DNA from: Phallus indusiatus
Taxonomy: Eukaryota > Basidiomycota > Agaricomycetes > Phallales > Phallaceae
DNA: 64,000 nt
Reading direction: 5' to 3'
Assembly (NCBI GenBank): GCA_027605045.1
Contig: JAQFWX010000006.1
Location: 434,001 to 498,000 of the forward strand
How positions within the stretch are numbered: position 1 is the stretch's first letter; the number at the start of each line of letters is the position of its first letter. The translations under genes were made by a program, and so were the position numbers. Positions 1 through 10,400 of the stretch are shown here, piece by piece. A model generated the notes under the pieces. The model saw only the letters and a list, made by a program, of their open reading frames with translations, ran no database searches and was not told where the DNA came from.

Positions 1-3000
1 GTTGTCGTTGTGGACGCGTTAGATGAAAGTGGAAACCGTAATGAACGCAAGGATATTCTGAACATTCTTTTCCACAAATGGTCTGAGCTTCCGAAGAATT
101 ATCGTATTATCGTGACCACTCGTCCAGAACAGGAGATTGAGGCTGGATGTCAAAAATTCTATATTCCATGTCAACGGATGGGCGAGATCGATGCAGAGGA
201 AACGCGTCGTGATATTCAAGCCCATGTCTCGAATTATCTTGCTCCAATATCATCAGTCCTGGACAAGATAGACAGAGATTGGGACAGCCTACTAGCCAAG
301 CGTGCCGAAGGTCTTTTCCAGTGGGCGCAGACAGTCTGTCAATTTATTGATCCCACGGTGACGCGTTCAAAACTGGTAGAGAAGAAATGGAAAACTTGCA
401 TCTCAAACTCGTCTTCGTCATTGTATGGACTATATCACCAAATCATTTCAAGTCAAACAGAATGCCAAGACGCTGATTTTGTGGAAGAATTTAAGACGAT
501 CGTAGGTGCAATTATAACTGCGCGGGAACCTCTGTCGATCAATGCGTTGCAAAATATTTTCAACTTTATTGAAGATATCGAGTCAATACTCACTCCGTTT
601 GGTTCTTTCTTTATCGGTGTCCACGACACGTCTATTCCAGTGCGACCGGTTCACACCTCCTTGTTCGATTTTTTCGCCTCCAAACAAATTGGCGAAGAAA
701 CGAATGAGTACTATGTCGACACCTCAAACCAAACCGGGATGACACTAGCTTGTCTCAAATTGATGAATCGAATGCTCTGTTTCAATATCTGTAAGCTCGA
801 GACATCACACCTGCGCAATCAAGATGTTCCCGGTCTCGGTTCACGTGTGGAAACAGCCATTCCGTTATATTTGTCGTATTCGTGTCGATTTTGGGTCTTC
901 CATCTCCAGTCATCAACTTATGGCGAGGAACTGGTGCGTGAAATCCGGGAATTGATGGACGATAAACTGCTGTATTACTTTGAGGCGCTCAGTTTGTTAA
1001 AAGCGGTTGATCGAGGCTGCGTGGCAATGCGAGGAATAGTGGACTGGTGCGAAGTGAGTAATGCTTTGCTTGTCGTTTATTCGATGGCTGAACGGGGTGA
1101 TAGGATGTAGACGACACTTTGACTGCAGATGCTAAGGATGCATGGGAATTTGGGTTTGATTTTGGAGACGCAATGACGGAGAGCACGCCGCACCTTTATC
1201 TCTCCGCTCTTCCCTTTACCCCTCGTGATTCGTTCATATCCAGGAAATACCTTACAAGGTTTCCCAAACTGTTTACATTTGACGTTGACCGACAACCTGT
1301 CGGATCTTCACGCAAAATCGGGTTCACGCAAAGACGTGTTACATACGGAACTTCTATTGAGGCTGCCTTTTCTCCAAAAGGCAGATATATCGCAATTGGA
1401 TCAGACAGAGGTGGATTCTCCGTATGGAACTATGTAACAGGAGAACGACTTGTGAGCGAGGTTTGTTATAAAGCTGGTTGGCGTCCAAGTATCTCCGACA
1501 TCGTGTTTGCCCCGGATGGAGAATTGGCTTACTGTTGTTTGAGCGACGGTGATATTGTCGTATGGTGTATGGCGACAAATGAAACAAGCAGGGAGAATTA
1601 TGAAGAGATAGCCGGTGCCAGATGTGGATTTTGCACTATCTCTCAGGACGGGCGCTTCATAGTCTGGTGTAGAGGTATTGAGGGAGCACTTCTATTCGAT
1701 CGCAAGAGTCATCAGACTGTCAAAACCTTTCATAAAAGGCGTTTAAATTTTACTTCCGCCGCAATTTCGCCTAACGGAGACTGGGTTGCTCTTTATCGGG
1801 CCCCTGCAGATGATCGCTATCTCCGTGAGCCAAGGTTCGTCACTACTTTCAGCAGCAGGCCAGACTTGCGGTGGCAAGCAAGTGTTCATGAGGCGCGGCA
1901 AGACAGTGAGGTGCACATATGGAACACTCGGAACCACACGCTTGATGTCGTGTCCCGCTCTGCTGATGGACATTTCACACTGACTAACAGCTACATTGCC
2001 TTCAAAAATCATGACTCAATAGAGATCAGGGATCTGCGGACGAACACCAAAGTTAGGCAGCTGCGCGATCCTTCTGTGCGGTGTTTTCACTTTTCTGCCG
2101 ATGGTCAATATATCCTCTCTATTGCCTACAACGGACCGTACTCGATTTGGAGTGTATCTACAGGAGAATTGATTAGTAATTCCTATGTGGACGGAACAAC
2201 TCCAGCACGGTGTCTGGGATTCTCACACAATTCTAAATTAATTGCATTTTACGATCTCAATGGTGCAACTCATGTTCGACAATGGGATAAATCCATAGAG
2301 ACCGGCGATTACCGGTCCCGGGTCCATCACCGGTACGTTCGAAGAGTATCCGAGATTTGGCTACGGGGTGCATATCTCATTCTCCTTTATTGGATTTCTT
2401 CCAGTCGATACCTTAGGATTTCAGATATTACAACGAACACGATTGTCCTTGACGTCGAACATATCGATGCTGTCAGTGTTTTTTCTGATAGAAAAAACGT
2501 ATGGGTGGCGTACGCCACTTCGCACAGACTCTATCTTTGGAACGAAAAAGAAAACGTTCAAATAGACGAAGATGACTTCCTCTCGTCTTCCGGACTCAAA
2601 CTCGTCTGCTCCGACAAATATCTTATTTTTGGTGCTAAAACAGCCGTCAAGATATGGGATAGTGATACCCGCCAGTTGCTTTGCAGTCCAATCTACCTTT
2701 CAACTCCAATGAAATTCCTTGTTTCCGTGCAAGAGGCCCGCTTCTCTGTTTCATATGGCAATGAGTTGGAAGTTCGTGAATGCGAATCAGGTGACAAAGT
2801 GGCGCAATTTACATTCGATTCAAATTTCGTTCAATACACAACGGTTGCTTTTTCTGCCAGTGGGAGACATGTCATATGCATATCAGAGGAAGATGTCGAT
2901 ATACTAGATGCATCGACGGGAGCAAGGGTGACCTCAATTCCATGCTCACGCCATGATCCTGCAAGGCGATTATCTCCCGATGGGAAGTACTTGACATGGA

Positions 3001-3715
3001 CATACAACGACGAAGTGATATTGCTGGACACGGACACTCAGGCTGGAGTATCGCTCAAGGGATCGTCGTCAAATCAGCCCATCGAAAAGTTGTGGTTTTC
3101 AAATGATTTAAATTTTATCATAACGGCATCGAATGCAGATATCGACAAAAGAACCGGGGTTTTAAATATTTGGGACATGCAATCCAGGAAAATGATTGGG
3201 AAGCCAATTCGATATCCGTTCAACCCGGAGAATATAGAGACTCTAGCTCTGAACAATGGACACTTAGTAGATTCAGTTAGAAACTCTTTGCAATGTTCTG
3301 TCTGGGATTTGGATACGTATGAGATCATGTCGGTTCTGTACAGTGCTCCTGCAGTCACTGACTCGGACGCCGATGGTACCGGCGTAGAAGGGTAAGTTTA
3401 GTATCACATATATTTATTCAATTTGGTTTGCTCAAAGAGACACTTAGAAAACTGGTTTACAACAAGACGGAGATATTAGATTACGCATTATCAGCCTGGA
3501 AAAACGCCTCGCTTCCCGCTTTCGCCCATATGGATAATGGATGGGTTTTGGGTTTGCAAGGTGAAATTTTGTTTTGGGTTCCAGAAAATAGAAGAAAGCA
3601 CTTCTGGTTTCCGTGCATGATGCATATACCTCATGAAAACATCACGAAACTAAATTTTACACACTTCGTACACGGTTTTAGTTGGACAAAATGTGGATTT
3701 AGAAACGATCAATAA
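1..3715 (+). CDS. NLR-A: NACHT-WD40 protein, 5' truncated by window edge
   Basis: The visible part starts inside the NACHT domain at Walker B (VVVVDALDESG). It continues through the helical/winged part, then about 14-15 WD40-like blades, and ends in the tail exon (DNGWVLGLQGE, LFWVPE). Model: exon 1-1053, intron 1054-1103 (GTGAGT...TAG, 50 nt), exon 1104-3391, intron 3392-3447 (GTAAGT...TAG), exon 3448-3715 with stop TAA. I chose acceptor 1103 because the nearer-looking CTGCAG at 1128 shifts the frame, while 1103 keeps it; the same choice works in every paralog. Family knowledge: NACHT-WD40 STAND proteins are NTP-driven switches in fungal non-self recognition and cell death. Compared with its paralogs it lacks about 24 residues in one WD40 stretch (near 2660-2740). 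No stop or frameshift is visible. The N-terminal class is unknown. Confidence 0.85.
1054..1103 (+). other. Intron between NACHT and WD40 exons of NLR-A
   Basis: GTGAGT donor and GATAG acceptor, 50 nt, phase 0. The equivalent introns are 10781-10830 (B), 34881-34930 (C), 44089-44139 (D) and 53143-53196 (E). All restore a continuous frame from the NACHT into the WD40 part. Confidence 0.75.
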
Positions 3716-6700
3716 GGTCCAAGACTCCTAGCACGTTATTTACTTGTCAAACATTTGTTATTTCTATTACGAATTTGCAAGGAACTTATATACACCTAAG
3801 AGTTAGTTTGAGTCATATCTGCATGCAAATCGATAATTCCCAAATTTGAACCAGAGTATGTCCCGCCTTTACCGGGCGAGCGCGCAGACGTAAGCTTCCA
3901 CACAGGATATCACGCTTAGTCGGTGTAGACGCGAGTTCAAGGCTTCAGATAGAGCGTGGCCTTCATAATGAGTAGAGACAGGCATATGAGAACCATAAAT
4001 GAAACTGAGTAGATCTCATGCGGTACTAGGCCTGACACGTACTCAACCAAATCTATGCTGAGATGATATTTCATCATATAGTCGTCCATCGTCGGTTTGA
4101 ATGTTGAAACGTTGACTCCTGAATCGATTTGCGCATATACAGTATAGCAGCTGTACAGAAAAATATTTTGAAGGAAACATAAATGAGTGCGCATGAGATA
4201 ATTAAGTACAAAAAGCACAAACCCATAATATCGTTGTAACTTGTGTTTGAGAACCTGAAAAGGAGGATATGCTCGAATCAGCAAAAACGCACATCTGACG
4301 CTTTCTTTCTTATAACGTGTTTGAAGATGAATTTTGATTCCTTTTCAGCGTAAAACGGATGATAAGACCAAAGGTTAGTTTTTAAAAAACGCGTTAGCGA
4401 TGGGCGGCTGGAGACAGTATAGCGCATGCGCATGCGTCACCAAGTAGTTGAAGCTAAAGCTGTTTGTGACTGCGGAGAACGAACAGGGAGTTAAGATGTA
4501 TCTTGAAGTCGAATATATTGCCTGACTTGTTATCTGTGGTACATACGCCTAAGGATCGCCGTGAGCTTGTGTGAGCGGCAAACGACCGTGGATACATACC
4601 CGGAATCTGAACTGTATGCGTATCGACAATCCATGACAATACATCGATACCTATGGATACCTGGAAAATGGAAAGAGAAGAGCGCTGCTTCTTTCATCAG
4701 AAAACGTTGAATGATGTAACGGATCCGAAGAGTTGAGGAGTTGAGGAGCAGAGAAATGCCTCTGTGCATTTGTTCCTGACTAACTCTGCGTCAACAAAAG
4801 GAATGACCTGCGTATCCACATTGCCTTTGTTTATCTTCCGAGACAATCGAGCCAATGTAATCGTGGGCTTCTTCGGTTCAAAACCACACTACATCGACTA
4901 CCTGACGTGGGTACGCTAACATTAAGGCGCGTTCATGCTCGGAGCGAGGTTGAAGTACACCAGAATTAAGATCGATTCAAAGAGAGTAAACAAGTCTGTT
5001 CATCGTCGTTTGTCGCGGAATGTAGAATATCGTCCGATAGCGTCTCCACCAGGCATCGTTGAGAAGAAGTCGACACAGCTCATATTCGGCCAGATCTACG
5101 TTCTATGGTTTGAAGAAGGATGACGGCAGTAGTCATAGTACGCGACGACAACCGTGACTAGAAAGAGGTCGACTTCGATATGGAGCAGAACGGTGTGACG
5201 GAGATGATAAACGAAGAGAAACGTAAGTTTCTGCCTATTCTGCAAAGGTCAGGATTGCCCACACTCGCTCAGTTTCCTTTGGCAGGAGTCGCCATGCTGA
5301 TGATACCATTATGACTGTCAGAGCGTTGAATGGGGATGGGACATGAATTCAGTGCCAATACGAATACGTACCGACAGTCTTAGGGTTGCCAATATCATCT
5401 TCATCATTGGGTCTCATACCCCATGATAAGTCACCGCCGGCAGAGTCTTCAATTCAATCTATGTTAACCCAGTAATAGCACGCAGTGATATTCCGAAGTA
5501 ATGCTTCATGGTATAATCGTCCGTCGTCTGTCCGAATGCCGACGTACCGACTCCTGAAGGCTTGAAAGGCTTGAAGCGCTTTGCGTAACGTAAGGATGTT
5601 TGTACAGCGACAGGTAAATGTCCTTATACAAAAAGTACAAAAATAAGCATTTACCAGTCGATTAAGTAAAAGAGACCAAACCCACGATGTAGCGTTGTGT
5701 TTGGATGTGTTACTAGCTCGAAAACGAGCACGCACCCGAATCAGCAGAGTACATCAGACACTCTCTTGTAACGTGTTTGGAGATGATTCCGAACTCTTTC
5801 TGCGGCTTAAGTGAAACGTATGATAGAGCCAAAGATCATTTATGGCCGAAAAAACCTAGAACGCGTTAGCGATAGGCGGCGGGGACAGTACCGTAGAGCG
5901 CACCCGCCTCAAGCAGTATCAGCTTAATTGCTTGTTGACTGCGCTAAACGAACGGAAAGCGAAAAAGAAGCTTGAAGCTTGAATACACTGTCTGAACCTG
6001 GTATCGTGTCATACGCATGAGGAAAGCCTTAAACCTTTATTAAGCGGTATAGACAGCAGGCGCGTCAAGTGTGCGTACCCAAAATGTAGAGTACTGATGT
6101 ATTGAGATAACGTCAGAATCATAAAGATAGAAAAGCGTTGCTTCTTTTATCGGAAGGCATTGCATGTTTCTCGAGGTTTAAGGATTTTTTCCGTAGATAC
6201 GGGTAACCCACATTGTCCCGGCATAGTTTTTGAGGCAACAGGGGCGATGTAAGCCCCGAATTGTTCATTCCGAATCCACAGTACACCGACTGCATGAGAT
6301 AGGCATGCCAACTGTAAGGCAAACGGTCGGGATGGAGACGGCGGAATACACGAGAGTTGATGACAATTCAACGAGGGAAAGAGTCAATTTCTCGTACCAT
6401 TTGTTGTGAAAGGTAGACTTTTTGGTTGACAAGGATGCCAATCGGACCGACAACGTCGTGACCGGTTAACATCAATAAGTCGCAAGATTAAGAAGGGTTC
6501 GGATTGCGTAGAGGCAGAACGGTGATGAGAAGTGAGAAGAAAAGCAGCCTAGCTTAGTACTTGTGTCGGTCCGGTTACATTGAGATGGTATACATTGGTT
6601 CAATTTCGCTGCATAGACGAAGCTATCCTCGTAGAACAACTAAAGGAGTCCTGGGCCCATAAATGCTGGACAACGCGGAATAAGGATGTGACATGTCCCA

Positions 6701-7230
6701 TGTCCCAAGTTACGTTCGGTGGGTTTGAATGATCCATTCCAAGTAAAGCAGACTAATTCTGGAAGGACATCAATAGGAATTGCGGTATGGCGTTAACGAC
6801 TATCACGGACTTGAACCAAATCTTGGAAAGCGCGAATGTATGTCATCCTAGCTGGGTTAATTAGCTATCGGAATACGTTCTGAGGTGATTTGTACATATA
6901 TGTACAAGCATGCTTTTATACAGCGTCATGGAGAGGTCAATATAATAAGTAAAGTTGATGCCACATACCATTTTGACTAAACCCGTCGCATTTGAATCAG
7001 CAAAGAAACAAAAAAGGACAGTCCTGCCAAGTTGAACGTTGTTGAGATGAGAGCTCGACAACACCTCAAAATTAATAGAGATCCACATGGTAATGATTAT
7101 CCCGATGCATTTCGACGTTAGTGTATCCGTTCGACGTTTGGTCCTTGCGGTAACACGAAAAAAATTCCGGGCTGTTGTGAAGAGTTTTCATTGAAGTCCG
7201 AAGTGGTTTGTTTGGTGATTGTGACGAATT
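3716..7230. other. Intergenic between NLR-A and NLR-B; no intact gene, decayed coding relics and repeats
   Basis: No intact gene was recognised. The part from about 5440 to 7400 is a diverged copy of 30280-31490, the flank upstream of NLR-C. A module around 4380-4500 recurs at about 5870-6000, 30630-30780, 38980-39070 and 48240-48330. Another around 4990-5230 recurs near 17160-17350, 39480-39700, 40250-40450 and 48700-48850. Minus-strand frames contain short membrane-like peptides (3937-4284, 5454-5735) interrupted by stops. Confidence 0.6.
3937..5735 (-). pseudogene. Decayed membrane-protein-like relics (two or more fragments)
   Basis: On the minus strand, 3937-4284 gives a 115-residue open stretch with hydrophobic segments (YGFVLFVLNYLM, SVSFMVLICLSLLIM). 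A second frame near 5454-5600 gives a related peptide: TMDDYMMKYHLSIDL in the first matches TTDDYTMKHYFGISL in the second, so both derive from one repeated ancestor. The stretch at 5099-5178 encodes VDLFLVTVVVAYYDYC, which resembles a transmembrane segment of the fungal DUF6534-type membrane family. Frames are broken and no start or splice structure can be drawn. The family assignment is a weak inference; the repeated origin is seen directly. Confidence 0.3.
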
Positions 7231-7265
7231 GTGATGACTAATGGCTTGCGGATCACTTGGCGAAC
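7231..7265 (+). promoter_or_regulatory. Conserved upstream motif shared by NLR paralogs (B copy)
   Basis: The stretch around TGATGACTAATGG...TTGCG-GATCACTT lies about 230 bp upstream of the NLR-B start. Related sequence (TGACT[CA]A, then TGAC[TC]TGCCGAATCA) is found upstream of C, D, E and F. TGACTCA resembles a bZIP-type site. A regulatory role is inferred only from retention across diverged flanks. Confidence 0.35.
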
Positions 7266-7376
7266 GGAACCTTTTCCCTTAGCGCTGCCATCATCAATTA
7301 AAGAAAATTTTGTATTTGATCAAAGAAAATGAAGCGAGAACAAATGCTCGCACCTCTTTATTTTGAACCCATTGTG

Positions 7377-7382
7377 TATAAA
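7377..7382 (+). promoter_or_regulatory. Possible TATA box of NLR-B
   Basis: TATAAA lies 86 bp before the chosen ATG at 7463. The C copy has TATATAAA at 31415-31422, 80 bp before its ATG. A GTAAGT...TTATCAG pair between the box and the ATG (7401-7457) could be a 5'-leader intron. Confidence 0.35.
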
Positions 7383-7462
7383 CCTGCACAAAACGCCACT
7401 GTAAGTAATGTCCCGATTGTTTGGCTGGTGTATACATATTCACTATAACCTTATCAGGCTTG

Positions 7463-10400
7463 ATGGACAGAGTTAATCCGTGGACTCGGAAGTGTTCCGC
7501 TTGTGGTTGGGCTGGTCATCGATGCAAACCTGCTACATCCAAGGACCTGGCAATACATCAGAAGGATTGCAAATTTCAACAAGATAATCATGAGCTGCGT
7601 CATCCACGCGGGGACGTGGCCGATAGTCGTTCAGATCACAAGCGTCGTCGTCTGAATGCGAATTCGGATGACCATGAAACTGACCATACATCAGCAACTC
7701 CCAACCTGGATTGCGATGTGTCAGCAGAACCTGTGAGTCTTTCTATCACATATTTATCATTAAACAATTTGACGCATATATACAAAATGTTATAATGAAA
7801 CCAGGGTGATGTTCATATGGAGGATGACAGGCACAATGAGATGAATGAGCCGGTCTCACAGCCTTTACACGATAAACTTGTTTGCTCTCCCACTTGTTCA
7901 ATATGCAGATTGTACTCAAGAAATTTATTTAGAATTCCATTCTGGATGGTCAGAGCAGCGATCTTCTCCCAAACACAGCGGGTATGGTAGTTTCGATGGA
8001 TGGTATAAAATTATCTGGTAACATCAGGTTTTTCGTTTGAAATCTCGGCTCATATCTCATCTGGAACATTTATATGTTAAAGATTTTCGTTTGCTCAATC
8101 CTCCATCAAAAAACAAATTCAAATTAGTGATCAAATGTGGCGATAGGGTGTATGAGACCCCAGAGTGTACAGTCAGGAAAGGGGATCATGATGACAACCG
8201 CGTGATCTGGAACGAGCCTCTCATTTTGTATGTAAAGATCGCAATATTCTCAATTTACTTTACATCTATTTACTAGCAGCGGTGATATTGAAGACAACCC
8301 CCTCTTGACTTTTGCCATCCGCAATAAACGATTCCCAAACAGTATTACAATTGGCTCGCGCGAATGTCGAGCCACTGATCTATTTGAGTTGCAGAGCAAT
8401 TCTGGTTAGTGATATTATGATTATGGTCGTTAGCTTAATATTTATATTATTGCAGGTTCGTGCAAATTAGACGTCGGAGAATGTCAATTAAAATTCAGCA
8501 TCGAAAGAATATCTGGGCTTGACGTCGTTTCAAGAGTGGTAAAACAAGCATCAGCCGAGATTGACAACGACAACGAGAAGACTTGGACATCGTTTATCGA
8601 CACATTCCAAGTTTTTATGAAAGTGATGGATGGTGTGTCTGAGGTAGTTATGTTAGCAGTGAACATTATTCTTTTCTAAAACTTTTTTAGATAAACCCAT
8701 ATGTGAAGGTAGCATGGAGTGTTATATCTATTATTCCGAAGGTAAGAAAGGTCACTCTTTTTCTCTTGGACACGAGGAGCTAGATACAATATCGATTTTA
8801 TAAAGACTATTCTCGGAAAGAAAAACCGCGATGACAAAGTCAAACAATTATGTGAAAAACTAAAAGACATCTATGAATACATTACGAATGCGGAACGGCT
8901 TCATGAGCTTTTTGCCATGACCCAGTCGGCAACCCACTGGTCCACGATACTCTCCACAATCGTTCGACAAACAATTGAATGCGCGTACTTCATTCGAGCA
9001 TATAGTATGGAAAACACAGGTTCAGTGTTTTTCTTAAGGTCACATCATGGTAGCAATTATGTCTGATATCCATGCCCTAGTCAAGAACGTAATGAAAGGG
9101 ATCAGTGGGAGCATCGATGACAAAATACAAAGTTTTTGCGACAAACTTGACCACTTTATGAAGGTTATGACGGACTCGGTCAGTCTCGAAACGAGTCTTG
9201 TCACCCTTCGTGTATCTGAAAAGGTTATTGAACTGAGTGCGTTAATATGTGTGCTATTATCGAGGATCGTTGATAATTTTTCACAAGATGAATTAACACT
9301 GCTCGGAGAGATGCCCTACGATCCCGAGGCTGGTTTTTTCCCCAAGAAACAATGTTTACCTGGAACTCGTCAAACTCTGATCAATGAGATATTGGAATGG
9401 GTCAACAGTGACACATTGCCTCAGATTTTTATCCTGAGTGGACAAGCGGGAACAGGAAAGTCAGCAGTGGCGCATACCATTGCCGGAATGTTCCAAAAAC
9501 AAAACCGACTCGGATCTATGTTCTGTTTTAATAGAAGCTACGCGGACAGACGCAATTATCTTTTCAGTACCATATCCCGCGACTTAGCCGATGGCGACAC
9601 CCTATGGAGAAAAGAATTAGTGAATGTTATTAACATGTCTGCAGTTCGGAAGAAGAAGGATGCCGAAACGCAATTCGAAGAACTCATTATCAAGCCTTCA
9701 AAAAACGTGACAACCGTTGGATCTGTAGTTATCGTTGTAGACGCGTTGGATGAAAGCGGAGAACGTCATGAACGCAAGGAAATTTTGGGATTACTCTTCG
9801 ATAGATGGTCCGAGCTTCCGAAGAATTATCGTATAATCGTTACCGCCCGACCTGAACAAGACATTGAACTTCACTTCCAAAAACCTAACGTTCTATGTAA
9901 ACGGATGGGAGATATTGATGTAGAAGAAACGTTCCACGACATTCAAGCCTATGTCTCGAATTTTCTCACCCCGATATCGCCGATTTTAGACAAGATAAAC
10001 GGAGATTGGCGCGGTGTACTGGCCAAGCGCGCCGAAGGTCTTTTTCAGTGGGCACAAACGGCCTGCCAATTCATTGATCCCACCATTACGCGCGCACAAC
10101 TCGTGAAAAAGAACTGGGAAACCTGCGTTTCAAGCTCATCCTCGTCACTCTTTGAGTTATATCGCTCTATCATATCTAGACAGTCGGAATTCAAATATCC
10201 TGACTTCATTCAAGACTTCAAGACAATCGTGGGTGCGATTGTAACTGCGCGGGAACCTCTCTCGATCAACGCGCTACAAAGTATCTTTGACAGTATTGAA
10301 GATATTGGTTCAATACTCACACCGTTTGGTTCTTTCTTTGTTGGCCTCCATGACATTTCTACTCCATTGCGACCTCTTCACACTTCCTTATTTGATTTTT

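Noticed and set aside
1104..1128. Acceptor CTGCAG at 1128 (and equivalents) for the NACHT-WD40 intron
   Set aside because: It puts the WD40 exon out of frame in every paralog; the TAG acceptor 25 nt earlier works in all.
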